Shown here: one piece after another, positions 1 to 10,480 of the stretch
Layout of the letters: each line of letters starts with the position of its first letter
Numbering within the stretch: the first letter of the stretch is position 1
Origin: Scilla litardierei
Taxonomy: Eukaryota > Streptophyta > Magnoliopsida > Asparagales > Asparagaceae
Direction of reading: 5' to 3'
Length of the DNA: 64,000 nt
NCBI GenBank assembly: GCA_030789695.1
Contig: CM061136.1
Location: 136,536,448 to 136,600,447, forward strand
Program-made: the position numbers and the translations under genes
The notes under the pieces: model-generated
Told to the model about the DNA's origin: nothing
Databases searched by the model: none
What the model saw: the letters and a program-made list of their open reading frames with translations, nothing else

Positions 1-5
1 AGAGG

Positions 6-55
6 CGTCAAGCTAAACGACGTTAAACGAAAGCGCTTCATGGGAGGCAACCCAT
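6..55 (+). other. End-of-pol signature of Athila/Tat-type Gypsy elements
   Basis: The string contains GTCAAGCTAAACGACGTTAA, then AAGCGCTT and GGGAGGCAACCCA. From memory, this combination follows the integrase stop codon in many plant Athila/Tat Gypsy elements. It anchors the start of the window to the pol/3' boundary of element G. Confidence 0.6.
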
Positions 56-189
56 GTTCTAAACTTATGCTTCGTTTTTTTAGGATTTTTTCTACTTTAT
101 TTTTCTCTATTTTTATGAATAAATCCAGCCGAAACAACTTCCGTGAAGGAACTCAGGCGATTCTTGGGTTTTGCAGAAAAAAAGGCCTC

Positions 190-536
190 AACCGATCGGG
201 TGAGTTCCCACCTGATCGGTTGGGATGTATCAGATACAAGCCGCATCTGTCCCCAAATGAACCGATCGGGTGAAGAATGGAGAGACCGGGTGACAGACCG
301 GATGATCTGGGGAGAATTCTCGGGAAATTTTTGGGAAATATCAACCGATCGGTTGAGTTAGAGCGCGATCAGTTGAGGCGACCGGGTGAGCAACCCTCAA
401 TTCTCGGGAAAATGAGTGGAGCGGCCAACCGATCGGTTGACAAATCAACCGACCGGTTCGCCTGTAGCACTTCTTCGGCAAGAATTTTCGACCTAACGGT
501 CAACCGATCGGGTGACAAGTCACCCGATCGGTTCGA
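190..536 (+). repeat. Internal palindrome array of G, CCGATCGG motif
   Basis: A series of imperfect copies of CCGATCGG(T/G)TGA in both orientations, many pairing into hairpins. The best hairpin is 502-533, with perfect 15-bp arms (AACCGATCGGGTGAC and its reverse complement) around a 2-nt loop. The same motif family fills the U3 region of the G LTR at 3416-3786. Here it lies between the end of pol and the extra ORF, with a TATA box 11 bp downstream. Confidence 0.85.
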
Positions 537-546
537 CTTAAAACCC

Positions 547-554
547 TATAAATA
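547..554 (+). promoter_or_regulatory. TATA box after the internal array of G
   Basis: TATAAATA lies 11 bp after the last palindrome of the internal array, the same order as in the LTR (array, then TATAAATA at 3795). Promoter function is inferred from this parallel. It would serve the ORF at 989. Confidence 0.5.
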
Positions 555-988
555 CCCCCAACCACCCGTTCGCATTCACCCTCGCCCGGTCGCTCGAACC
601 GCCATCGTTTCGCATTCTTCTCCTCCCCAACGGCCCGATTCACTCCCCCACCTCCTCCACTCCTCCAATACTCCCTCTCTCCACCTCCTCCACCAATCTC
701 TCCATCAATTTCACTCTCTCTCCCCTTCATTTCGAATTTCTGACCTAATTCCCCCCAAACAACGCCTATTTCGAAAATTCTTGCTGAAAGAGATCGCCGC
801 GGCTTCACAGCGTGCTCCTATCGAGTAGCATCGAGGCGTCTACAAGCAATGATCTTTATCCCATTTGGGTAAACTCGCTCCTTAACTCAATCTTAATTTT
901 GCCCTAAAATATTCCATTTGCTCGTTGGTCGTGTTTGTGTTTATTCATTGTATTTCGCATACTCACGCACACACACGACTTTCGCACA
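555..988 (+). other. C-rich leader between internal TATA box and extra ORF
   Basis: Pyrimidine-rich sequence without a convincing gene. It looks like an untranslated leader: C/T-rich after the TATA box, then more A/T-rich from about 830. Open frames crossing it have the composition of the leader and no recognisable domain. Confidence 0.4.
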
Positions 989-1390
989 ATGCCTCCCCGC
1001 CGTGTTAAGCCCACCGACGCCAGCTCTTCCAACCCTAGGCCCACCCGTCGTGCTCGTCGCACACGACCCCCCGCCCAACCCACCACCTCCAATCCATCTA
1101 CCACCCCACACACCGCTCCCCCGCCTTACATTTACGATCCCAACTATGGGATGCAATTCCGAGACGACGACGAGGCCAACCGATTCACAGCCATGATCCT
1201 CCTAGCTGGACAGAGCGGTCGGGTAACCCAGGAGTCCGTCGACCGAGACCTCCCCTTCCTTCAAGGCTTCATCCGCCACATCCGTGAAGACCCACCCGAT
1301 TCCACCGAGCTCCACATTCCACCCCACACGACTCCTGGACCCCAGCAAAGGCCTCCATCACCTCCCCCAGAGGGTGGTGCCCCCGCTTGA
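989..1390 (+). CDS. Extra ORF of G, 133 aa, function unknown
   Basis: The frame starts MPPRRVKP and has a basic, Pro/Ser/Thr-rich N-terminus with RRARRTR-like clusters at residues ~20-28. A more ordered middle follows (roughly residues 48-105, including DPNYGMQF and a region rich in D/E and aromatic residues), then a proline-rich C-terminus. No signal peptide or membrane segment is visible. A second ORF after pol beginning MPP(K/R)R is common in Athila-type elements, but this one is far shorter than the usual several hundred residues, so it may be a truncated remnant. The start at 989 is preferred over an upstream in-frame ATG at 935 because the MPPRR start matches that type and the upstream part looks like leader. 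Confidence 0.45.
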   Translation: MPPRRVKPTDASSSNPRPTRRARRTRPPAQPTTSNPSTTPHTAPPPYIYDPNYGMQFRDDDEANRFTAMILLAGQSGRVTQESVDRDLPFLQGFIRHIREDPPDSTELHIPPHTTPGPQQRPPSPPPEGGAPA

Positions 1391-3154
1391 TTTCTCCCAT
1401 CCCGCCTTTGATCCCCCCTACATTTGTGCCCATCTGTCTTTGCGGGGCCCTGCTTTATATCTGTCAGGGGGTGACCCATTCACGAGTCGCATCACTTCCT
1501 TTTTACTTTTCTTAATTTCACCTTGTTTGTTTTTGACTCCCCCTTGCATATCTCTGCATTTCACGATCACATTTTATTCGCTAGCACTGTCATGTCTAGC
1601 TTGGGGGACGTCTATTTTGGTGTGTTGTCGTGTTTTGTTTTGTTTTTCTCACTTTTGTGTGCATGTTTTCATGTGTCGTGTCGTGTGGTTTTATTTCTAC
1701 TTTCGTGTCGTGTGGTTTGATTCTGATTTTTCTTTATTTTCAGTTCCATCTCTGTGTTTTTCTCGTTTTTATTTCTTTTTGTGTCAGTGCGTATTTCCCC
1801 CATCTTCATTGCCCTCCAGTACTCACTCATATTGCATTGAGGGCAATGCAAGCTTCAGCTTGGGGGAGTCGCACTGTGTGCGCCATTTGAGTCTTTCTTT
1901 TTCGTTTTTGTGTCATTTTCATCGTGTTTTTTATTTTTTATTTTTTATTTTTTCTTTTTTCTCTTCTCTTCTTTTTATCTCTTTCTCCTAGAGATGAACC
2001 CTATGAAGAATCGCCACAAATTCACACACACCTAGAATGACATCGATAATCACATTCACTAATCCTAGGATTTCGAGTTCTCTTGCATTTCACGCATCGT
2101 GTGTCCTCTTTGCTTTTTGTGAGTCGTGCGTCGTGCCTAGTTGTTTGGTGTGCTTCTACTTTGTGATTTTACTTTATATACCTGTCCAGGAATGACCCCT
2201 AGATTATCATGCTTCGATTTGAATATGCGGTATTTATTTTCCCTGTCTGCTTCTGCATGCTATATATATATATCGTGTACTTCATTTCGCATGTGTCGGG
2301 ATTCCACAATTAAGGACTAGGATAACCCATTTAGCACATGCTCTATTTAGCGAGAATAGTCTCCTTTGCCCAAGTGTTTAGAATCCGATTTCATTTTTAT
2401 TTTACTTGGTGCAAATCCCCTCGTCGTGTACCGTTCTCCCACTTGGGAGAGTACACATGTGTATAGCCAAAAACCCAAAAATCCAAAAAAAGAGAAAAGA
2501 AAAGAAAAACCCAAAAAGAAAAGAAAAGAAAAATTTTGTATAACCAAAAAGCCAAAAAAATACAAATACCCAAAACCCAAAAAAATTTCAAGTGTGAATA
2601 TTTTTCCTTTCTACCAAGAATAAAGGGAAGGCGAGAATTTGCACCGAGTGTTCTACTCCACATCATCTCAACCCCCATCGTTTTCGAAAACACTTGGCTT
2701 AGGAACTTTTTAGCTAGTATCTAGGCTATAGTGGCGTGATTTCCTTAACCCTAGTTGTGGAATCCCCGATGCATGATACGCTTCTATTCTTATACTCTTC
2801 TCATGCATGCTTGAACTAATATTCACCGCAATTTCAAATTCAAATCGGTATTTGGATCGTTTCCTGGGTCTGTGTATATCGAGCCTTATAGCACATTGTA
2901 GAAAGCGACACCATTTGCTAGCACACGGCCGCACTCACTCGCGCTTCACCGCGTGGGCCCACGACACTTGTCTGGACTCGTTTTCCTAGGTTTAGTGATG
3001 TGATTTGACGTTTGCTTGCTTGGTGTGTCGTTTTTGATTTTGTTGGCTCTGACGGACGATCTAGGATATAGAGTTTTCTTTTTCTCTCTTTCTCTCTATT
3101 TTTCCCCTCCGAGCTCCTACTCTCACTCGTCTTCCTCGAGGACGAGGAAGAGTT
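1391..3154 (+). other. Non-coding 3' region of G with repeated polypurine-like tracts
   Basis: T-rich, low-complexity DNA with no supported gene. AGCTTGGGGGA occurs at 1598-1608 and 1857-1867 and again at the true polypurine tract (3156-3166). A purine-rich block near 2470-2590 consists of AAAAACCC-like repeats and is not coding. Confidence 0.7.
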
Positions 3155-3169
3155 CAGCTTGGGGGATTT
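3155..3169 (+). other. Polypurine tract of G
   Basis: CAGCTTGGGGGATTT directly precedes the LTR start TGACGTGT. It would prime plus-strand DNA synthesis. A GAGGACGAGGAAGAG purine block just upstream is usual for this group. Confidence 0.65.
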
Positions 3170-3415
3170 TGACGTGTGTATATATTTCATATATTCACGC
3201 ACGTTTTCTTTTGTGTTTCTCCGTATTTTCCGCCGTCTTTTATTCGTTTTCTCGTATTTTCTCGTATTCTTTCACTTTTCTTTGTTTCTCCATGTTTGCA
3301 GGAGATTGCCCACGTAGGGGACGTTTAACGACGATATCTCAAGTCCCCGGAGCAACGGGTGGAGTCACGCGTGATCCAGGGGGTCAAACGACGAAGATTA
3401 CATCTTTCAGCCCCT

Positions 3416-3786
3416 CACCCGGTCGGTTGGTCATCTCCAACCGATCGGGTGATGCACGCGTGCACCACCCGGTCTCAGCCGGAGCTCAAGTGGAAGTCAC
3501 CCGACCGGTTCATAGGCCGGTTCAACGGGGGCCAACTCTCTGTCTTCTCGAGCCAAATTCCAACCGATCGGGTGACTCTCACCCGATCGGTTCATCTGTA
3601 GCTGATGCTGAGGAGTCGAGACACTGGCACCCAACCGATCCCTTCACCCGATGGCGCCAAGATCCAACCGGTCACTCCAAGAACTCAACCGATCGGTTCA
3701 TATGACCGGGTGAAAGTCCGCCGTTTTCTGTTTATTATCTGTAACGGATCACCCGATCGGTTGACTTGTCAACCGATCAGGTGCTA
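3416..3786 (+). repeat. U3 palindrome array of G LTR, CCGATCGG motif
   Basis: About a dozen CCGATCGG/CCGACCGG-type units, several paired as hairpins. One at 3562-3592 has 14-bp arms starting AACCGATCGGGTGA around a 3-nt loop. Another spans about 3749-3783 with a single mismatch in 16-bp arms. The array ends about 10 bp before the TATA box. Confidence 0.85.
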
Positions 3787-3794
3787 CGAGATGC

Positions 3795-3802
3795 TATAAA
3801 TA
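3795..3802 (+). promoter_or_regulatory. TATA box of G LTR
   Basis: TATAAATA followed by GGACCCCTAGGG, immediately downstream of the palindrome array. This is the expected position of the LTR promoter at the U3/R boundary. Confidence 0.65.
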
Positions 3803-4762
3803 GGACCCCTAGGGTTCCAGAAACGGGGGAGCTGTTAGTTTTTACTGTTTTCTCCTATTGTGACGGCTGTAATTACTTTTCTATTGTAAGTTTTCGGATC
3901 TTTCTTAAACTTTAGTATTATCTTAATTGCTCTACTACCTTCGCATTCCAATCGTCTGATTATGATTTCAACGGTTCATTTTCGTTTAGATCGCTTTTTA
4001 ATGAATATTTGTGAGTAGTTCCCAAATTTGGGATTTTGGCAGAAACCCCTTCGGGGACTCTTCCCGATGCATCCATAGGGTTAGGAAATCGATAGGGATT
4101 AGGAATCTAATGGTTACGCGGGGTGTTTTATTTTCATCGGCGGGAAAAAGACCGCCTTTGACCGTTGGGCCAAGGGGGAATAAACTTGGCGGTTGACTCC
4201 CTAGCCATAGCTCACGCCCTTAGCGTAGACGCCGAATCCTAGCACGCAGGAGTGGCAGGATGAGACATTGGGAGTTATCGTTGCGAGCTTAGTGCTCCCG
4301 GAATCGATCAGTGTTAATGGACACGGGAGTGCCCACTGATCGAATCCGGGAAGTCCGGTGTATCATCCTGGGCACCGACCGGAATATCGGGCCCATGGGA
4401 TGCCGGTACCCCTTTCAGAGGCAACGTCTCACCATTAGACCCCAATTCCGATCGCTATCCTACCCGTAGGCCGTATCGGCGAGAGTCGCTCGTTGGAGTG
4501 GAAACCAAAGTCCCGGGTTTATTTTCTTATTGTTCATACCTTGCATTCCTTTCCGTGACAACCCACCAACCGATTCGGGCTAGCTCGCCCACGGGGTGAT
4601 TTTGGTCCTCCTTGACACAAGCACATCCTAGCCTCCCTGTGTTCGACCCCCAAGCCACACTACAACACCGTGCGCTTGCGGTTACAAATATCTAAACCCC
4701 CACGCGTGTCCCCCAGCCATTTACGGCCAAGCAAACTCGGGGGCATCACCCGCGTGACGTCA

Positions 4763-7602
4763 ATGATTCCTCTAATTGTAATGAAAATTTCCTTGTTGCA
4801 AATTCTTCGACTTATGAGTCTGATATAATTTGTTGGCACACAAGGCTTGGTCATATTGGACCAACGCGTATGGATAGACTTGCCAAACGTGGCTTTCTAT
4901 CCAATGTTTCAAAGGTCGATATGTCGACCTGCGAACATTGCCTTGTGGGGAAATCTTGTCGCAAGCCGTTTGGAACCGGCACAAGGGCCGAGGTTCCATT
5001 GCAGCTCATCCATTCGGACATATGTGGTCCGATGAATGTCAAGACAAGGCGCGAGAAGTCCTATTTCATCACTTTTATTGATGATTTCACCCGATTCGGA
5101 CATATCTATTTGATATTCCACAAAAGTGAAGCATTAACCTGCTTTAAAAACTATATGAGTTTAGTGGAGAATCAATTAGATCACAAGATTAAGGTCTTGC
5201 GAACCGATAGGGGCGGTGAATATCAATCAACAAGTTTTAAGAAACTTTGTGATGAAAAGGGCATAGTACATCAGGTAACTATGCCTTATACTCCTCAACA
5301 AAATGGTGTTGCTGAAAGGAGGAATAGGACTTTAATGGAAATGGTCCGTTCAATGATTGCGCAAGCTAACTTACCAATCACCTTTTGGGGGGATGCATTA
5401 TTAACGGCCACTTTCATTTTGAACCGCTTACCCTCGAAATCAGTTAGCTCCACTCCTTATGAGTTGTGGAACCAAAAGTCTCCTCACTTAAACATTTTAA
5501 AACCTTGGGGATGTGCATCCTACGCACATATTTCCTCCCGTAAGTATGGCAAACTTGGGCCAATGGGAAGGAAATGTATCTTTATACGATACACAAAAAA
5601 CTCCAAAGGTTATGTTTTCGTTAGTCAGGAAGACAATGGAGGTCTAATTGAGTTTGAGTCGAGGGATGTCACTTTCTTGGAAAATGAGTTTCCAAGACAG
5701 GGCGAGATAAGTCAGGACTTATCTCTATTTGAGATTAATGATCAAGAAGGATTACCTCATTCGAGTGGGAGAATTCTTGGTGAAGACGAAAATGCGTTTC
5801 AAACTTCACCAATGGATGATACGAATGATACTAATCATATTCCATACGGGAATAATGATCCAAGTGGGAGCAATTCTAACGACATTCCAAGTGGGAGTGA
5901 TATTAGAATTGATCTAAATTCGAGTCAACAAGGACTTGAAGAATCTCAAATACGACGTAGTAGTCGTACAAGGTTAGTTCCTCTAAGATTTGAGGATGAA
6001 TTTCCACAAACCTTTATGACTTTACTACAAGAAGATGACGAGCCTGCTACTTTCAAACAGGCCGTATCATGCCCTGCTAAAGACAAATGGATGGAAGCGA
6101 TGAAGGAGGAGTTAGAATCCATGAAAGTTAACCAAGTCTGGGACCTGGTTGACTTACCCAGAGGACGTAGAGCTATTGGGAACAAATGGGTTCTCAAGAT
6201 CAAGCATAAGGCTGATGGCTCTGTAGACAGATATAAAGCTCGCCTTGTCGCGAAAGGTTTTACGCAACAGGAAGGGATAGACTTCGAAGAGACCTTCTCG
6301 CCTGTTGTGCGTTTTACCTCAATTCGTTTAATTCTGGACATGGTAGCTTGCTTAGACCTCGAATTACATCAAATGGATGTAAAGACTGCCTTTCTCAATG
6401 GAGAATTGGACGAGGAGATCTATATGGAACAACCAACAGGGTTTGTAAAAGAAGGAAACGAACATAAGGTTTGTAAACTTCGTAAGTCCATATATGGTCT
6501 TAAACAATCCTCGAGGCAATGGTATATACGATTTCAAGAAGTTGTCTTATCAAATGGTTTTACCATGCTTGATGAAGATAACTGTGTATATGTCAAGAGG
6601 ATTAAAAGCAAGTATGTCATTATGTCTCTATATGTAGATGACATTTTAATAGCCAGAAATGACAAGGGCTTTGTGATGGATATCAAGGCTTGTCTTTCAT
6701 CAGTTTTTGAGATGAAAGACATGGGAGAAGCCGCATATATACTTGGAGTTAAGATTTCAAGGGATTGTTCGAAGAAACTTCTTTCTCTTTCACAAGAGAC
6801 TTATATAAAGAAGGTTCTTGAACGTTTTAATATGCAGGACTGCAAGTCCATTGATACTAATATAAGCAAATGCGATAATTTATGTCTGAAATCGTGTCCA
6901 AAGAACCAAAAAGAGAAGGAAATTATGGAAAAAGTTCCATATTCCAGTGCAGTTGGTAGTCTTATGTACGCTATGATGTGTACAAGACCGGACATCTGTT
7001 TTGCCATTGGAATGGTAAGTCGTTACCAATCCAACCCAGGGCAAGTACACTGGAAAGCGGTTAAGAGGATAATGCGGTATCTTAAAGGAACTGCAGACTA
7101 TGCTTTATGCTATCAAGGAGATGCCTTGAGGCTCGAAGGCTACACTGATGCTGATTGGGCGGGTGATCTCGATGAGCGACGATCGACCTCAGGATATGTT
7201 TTTCTACTCGGATCTGGTGCAATATCCTGGAGTAGCAAGAAACAATCCTGCATCGCACTTTCAACTATGGAAGCCGAGTTTGTAGCATTTAGCATGGCAG
7301 TCCAAGAGGCTGTTTGGCTTAGGAAGTTCTTAGACAGGCTAATTGATGCAAGTGACTCAGGTGCTGTACCTATACACAGCGACAGTCAAGCATCTATAGC
7401 CTATGTCAAAGATCCTAAATTCCATTGTAAGACCAAACACATAGATATCCGCTACAAATTTGCAAAAGACTATGATAAGACCAAGAAGGTAGACATAAGG
7501 TACATATCTACGCATGAGATGATAGCGGATCCGCTTACGAAGGCGATCCCCAGAGATGTGTTTTACAAACACTTATCATCTCAAGGATTGCGTAAGAGCT
7601 GA
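4763..7602 (+). CDS. Copia pol of F: integrase, reverse transcriptase, RNase H (5'-truncated)
   Basis: The frame is open from the G LTR boundary to the stop at 7600-7602 (910 codons from the first ATG at 4870). Before that ATG the frame already encodes the integrase zinc-finger histidines (WHTRLGHIGPTRM). The cysteine pair CEHC follows, then the DDE core: D in HSDICGP, D in RTDRGGEY, E in AERRNRTL. Reverse transcriptase begins near VWDLVDLPRG and GNKWVLKIK and carries the catalytic YVDD at 6631-6642. RNase H shows YTDADWAGD, MEAEFVA and KTKHIDIRY, and the frame ends ADPLTKAIPRD. No internal stop or frameshift is seen, so F was probably still young when G inserted. Gag and protease are missing from the window. 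Confidence 0.9.
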
Positions 7603-8600
7603 GTTGTACCAATGTAAATTTCTATGTCTGTAAATGATCAAATTTAATAAAAGAATAAGTTCTTTTCAACATTGCATATGAATTTTTTAAGAAATGTTTG
7701 TGTACATTTTTGAAATCTCACCTATACTTTCTAGTATGTCGGACAGATTAAGGTTGGCTCTCTCACATGAGCAACCGCCTTTATTCTATCAGACGGATAA
7801 AATAAAGATGAGACCTGTTTAAAGTCAAAATCGTCAGACGGACGATTTAGAGTCATGACTTAAACAAAATGGTCGTATGAAAGATCTGCATCATATGGAT
7901 GCTTTCAAAAGATCTAAGAGGATTTTTGAAATCCTATCTGTCTTATGCGGGATGTGGGTCCAGAAGATTATTTGAGTAGTAAAAGGGACTCAAAGTCAGA
8001 CATTGTGGTGTCTGGTTATCATCCTTACAACATCATTAAGACATACGCTCCCTGGGAAAGGAGTGATGTTGTAATGCGTATTCATACTACGTATGCATTT
8101 TGACCATTTGGTTAGAATAGTAATTGTGTTTACTATTATATGATACCCAAAGACCACATGGGTCTTAACTCATTACCCTTATGGACTCTAATTGGTTCCT
8201 TTAGATTTGACTGGGTGATTGCTATATTAGCATGTTGCTTATGGACTATGGTCAATTCGGTCTGGTGGGGCATGTTAGAAAAGCAAGTCAAGTCAAGATC
8301 AAAAGGATCACAAGAAGAGGAAGATTAATTTCATATTCAATTTGGACTTTAAAGATTCAAAGCTGGCCAGCCAATTGTAATCCAGATGGGATTCAATTGT
8401 TGAATATAAAGTATAAGAAATGTGAAGAAATAATCTAGGGTAAAGCATGCGTTGATCTATTCAACTTTGCACCTCGAGGAGTGTTGTGTATCTCTAACAA
8501 GTGCACAACAGCGGACTCTATGCGCATGACGGTCACACGGTCTATTTCTCGGTATGATAAACAGAAGAGTTAAAGGAAAAGATGTTTCCTTACAATCCCC
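7603..8600 (+). other. 3' non-coding region of F
   Basis: A/T-rich with no supported gene. The last ~180 bp (from about 8419) are repeated in inverted orientation at 10173-10371. A comparable long 3' non-coding region is present in Copia element H. Confidence 0.7.
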
Positions 8601-8618
8601 TCAAGTGTGAGTGGGAGA
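8601..8618 (+). other. Polypurine tract of F
   Basis: The purine-rich run GTGTGAGTGGGAGA immediately precedes the LTR start TGTTGGATATGG. This AGTGGGAGA-TGTTG arrangement is typical of plant Copia elements. Confidence 0.75.
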
Positions 8619-8735
8619 TGTTGGATATGGACGACATGAATACACCCATGAGGGGATGTATGAGGGTATACGGACCTCAGATGTCGCGTGCATGAAAGCG
8701 TGCGCGGAGGGAACCTTTTCTCGTGTGAAAAGGAC

Positions 8736-8811
8736 CACTCGATAAGTGGAAAAAGTCACTCGATAAGTGAAAAAAGTCACTTTATAAGTGCATAAAGGCA
8801 CTTGATAAGTG
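8736..8811 (+). repeat. Four palindromes at exact 21-bp spacing in F U3
   Basis: CACT(C/T)(G/T)ATAAGTG units start at 8736, 8757, 8778 and 8799. Each has an inverted CACT.../...AGTG structure and the spacing is exactly 21 bp. A decayed fifth unit may follow near 8820. The TATA box is about 85 bp downstream. This looks like a phased factor-binding array, though that function is inference. Confidence 0.85.
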
Positions 8812-8896
8812 AATGAAGAAGAGGATAAATGAATGTGCTAATATAGGCTAATAAGCTTATATTTAGTTATTTCCTACAATAACTACCCCTAAAGCC

Positions 8897-8904
8897 TATA
8901 AATA
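8897..8904 (+). promoter_or_regulatory. TATA box of F LTR
   Basis: TATAAATA followed by GGACCCAAGGG within the LTR, downstream of the phased palindromes. Confidence 0.65.
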
Positions 8905-9169
8905 GGACCCAAGGGTAAGGCATTCATACTACACTTTCCATGCCATAAGTTTGCAAAAGTCATCTTATGTTCTTCTTCTCCCTTCCATTAAAATCCTCTT
9001 CTAAATAGAGATTTAGACGGTGAAACTCTGCTTCGATCCTCCGTGACGAAGTATCGACCGTTGTGGCGAATCCGAGGGCAAAGTTCAGAGATTACGGTGT
9101 CGTGTATGCAAACGTAAGTCTCTACTTTATTATTCGATCCTAACGTCGTTGTTTTGACAGGATCCAACA

Positions 9170-9647
9170 GGGGGACGTCGGCAGCGGCGGGGAGGTCGAG
9201 GGGGAACCGTGGTCATGGCTGAGGGTTGCCGGAGCTTGGTGTTCTCAACTATGGAGCTTGGGGAGCTCAGGATTGCTGCTTTGACGCAGAGGAGGGTCTC
9301 CGATGAAGCTCCGAGCGCTGGAGAGCTTGGGGACATCGCCTGGGGCTGGGCGCTTCGTCAAAGGAGCTGAGAGAGAACAATGGAGGGGAAGAGGATGAGC
9401 GAGGTCATCGACGGCAGGAGTGGTTGTCGCTCGTCGGAGGGGAGCTCAGGCTGCTATATGGGTTCACTGCAGCTTCCTTAAGAGGGTGAGGTGGGTGATG
9501 GCGAGGGTGTGGGTGGTCCGATCGTTAGAGAGGGTGGTGCGTGGGTTGATGGAGGCAGAGAGAGGTCGACGGAGAGCTGAGGGGAGGGGAGGAGCGGAGC
9601 TCAGGGTTGTGTTGTGGGCTGAGGGGTCGCCGTGGGTTTGCACGTCG
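9170..9647. other. GC-rich 478-bp spacer between two inverted LTRs
   Basis: G-rich on the plus strand, lying between the outer ends of two oppositely oriented F-family LTRs. It has the composition of plant coding DNA, but I recognise no protein in it. Its first ~47 bp (9170-9216) recur in inverted orientation at about 11793-11842. It may be a captured gene fragment or the original insertion site. Confidence 0.4.
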
Positions 9648-10371
9648 TGTAGGATCCCATCAAGAATTGATGGAGGATCAAAAGAGAGAAGAGACTTACG
9701 TTAGCGTATGCTTCGCTATAATCTCTGAACTTCGCCCTTGGATTTGCCACGACAGTCGGTACTTCGTCACAGAGGATCGAAGCAGCGTTTCACCGTCTAA
9801 ATCTCTATTTGCAAGAAGAACTTAATGGAAGGGAGAAGAGGAAAGAAGGTTGCCTTATGCAAACTTATGGCATTCAAGATTAGCCTTAAAAGCCTTACCC
9901 TTGGGTCCTATTTATAGGCCTAAAGGGTAGTTATTGTAGGAAATAACTAAATATAAGCTTATTAGCCTAATTAGTACCATTGCTTATCCTCTTCCTTATG
10001 CACTTATCAAGTGCCTTTATGCACTTATAAAGTGACTTTTTCCACTTATCGAGTGGTCCTTTTCACACATGAAAGGGTTCCCTTCGCACATGCTTTCATG
10101 TACGCGACATCCGAGGTCCATAGACCCTCATACATCCCCTCATGGGTGTATACATGTCGTCCATATCCAACATCTCCCACTCAAACTTGAGGGGATTGTA
10201 AGGAAACATCTTTTCCTTTAGTTCTTCTATTTATCATACTGAGAAATAGACCGTGTGACCGTCATGCGTATAGAGTCCGCTGTTGTGCACTTGTTAGAGA
10301 TACACAACACTCCTTGGGGTGTAAAGTTGAGTAGATCAACGCATGTTTTACCATAGATTATTTCTTCACAT
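9648..10371 (-). mobile_element. Inverted partial copy of an F-family Copia element
   Basis: 9648-10172 is an F-family LTR on the minus strand, starting TGTTGGATATGG at 10172. Its polypurine tract (AGTGGGAGA) and about 200 bp of 3' non-coding sequence continue rightward to about 10371. The coding region is absent. The pair of 3' LTRs faces inward, so arms 8419-9169 and 9648-10371 form a large inverted repeat around the spacer. Confidence 0.8.
10001..10055 (-). repeat. 21-bp-spaced palindromes in the inverted F-family LTR
   Basis: Three CACTTAT-type palindromes at 10001, 10022 and 10043 keep the same 21-bp spacing as at 8736-8811. The copies differ by one whole unit (three versus four), so length change has preserved the phase. 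Confidence 0.8.
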
Positions 10372-10427
10372 TAGCGTACATTAGCATAGATCAACGCATG
10401 TTTTACCCTAAATTATTTCTTCACATT
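10334..10427. repeat. Short tandem duplication, 55-bp period
   Basis: A segment starting GATCAACGCATGTTTTACC at 10334 recurs at 10389 with a few differences. It marks the broken edge of the inverted F-family copy. Confidence 0.7.
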
Positions 10428-10480
10428 CGCATGATGGGAACCAACATTGGTACGCGTCATTCATCGGTGAGATTTAGACC

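Larger units (their letters stand above)
1..4762 (+). mobile_element. Ty3/Gypsy LTR retrotransposon G, 3' part (Athila/Tat-like)
   Basis: The window opens just after pol of a plus-strand Gypsy element. In order it contains an end-of-pol signature, a palindrome array with a TATA box, a small extra ORF, about 1.8 kb of T-rich non-coding DNA, a polypurine tract at 3155-3169 and one LTR (3170-4762). The LTR begins TGACGT and ends ACGTCA, a terminal inverted repeat. Immediately after it a Copia pol frame opens in mid-gene, so G most likely inserted into Copia element F, whose left part would lie before the window. The Athila/Tat assignment rests on the end-of-pol signature and the repeated AGCTTGGGGGA tracts, both recalled as typical of that group. 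No G pol domain lies in the window to test it. Confidence 0.8.
3170..4762 (+). repeat. 3' LTR of Gypsy element G (1593 bp)
   Basis: It starts TGACGT and ends ACGTCA, consistent with TG...CA LTR ends. It follows a polypurine tract and is followed abruptly by an open Copia pol frame. It holds a palindrome array (3416-3786), TATAAATA at 3795-3802 and a long R/U5 region of about 950 bp. The matching 5' LTR is outside the window, so the right boundary is inferred from the terminal inverted repeat and the resumption of Copia coding sequence. Confidence 0.7.
4763..9169 (+). mobile_element. Ty1/Copia retrotransposon F, 5' part displaced by G
   Basis: The element begins in mid-pol directly at the right end of the G LTR. 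It continues through integrase, reverse transcriptase and RNase H, a 1-kb 3' non-coding region, a polypurine tract and a complete 551-bp 3' LTR. Gag, protease and the 5' LTR are not in the window. They should lie on the far side of G if G inserted here. Confidence 0.85.
8619..9169 (+). repeat. 3' LTR of Copia F (551 bp)
   Basis: It starts TGTTGGAT and ends ATCCAACA, a perfect 8-bp terminal inverted repeat. It contains four 21-bp-spaced palindromes (8736-8811) and TATAAATA (8897-8904). A diverged copy lies in inverted orientation at 9648-10172. Confidence 0.88.

Noticed and set aside
277..828. 183-codon ORF across the internal array and leader of G
   Set aside because: It reads through the palindrome array and the TATA box, and its repeated NRSVD/NRSGD strings come from the CCGATCGG motif itself.
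1284..1991. 235-codon ORF in G
   Set aside because: The translation is F/L/S-rich from T-rich DNA, lies in the 3' non-coding region and overlaps the better supported ORF at 989-1390.
4009..4700. Structured-looking GC-balanced segment considered as an RNA gene
   Set aside because: It lies within the R/U5 part of the G LTR and matches no tRNA or rRNA signature I recognise.
10433..10460. Possible LTR end plus primer site (ACCAACATTGGTACG)
   Set aside because: Only TTGGTA matches the tRNA-Met site and no LTR pair can be found, so the match is probably chance.
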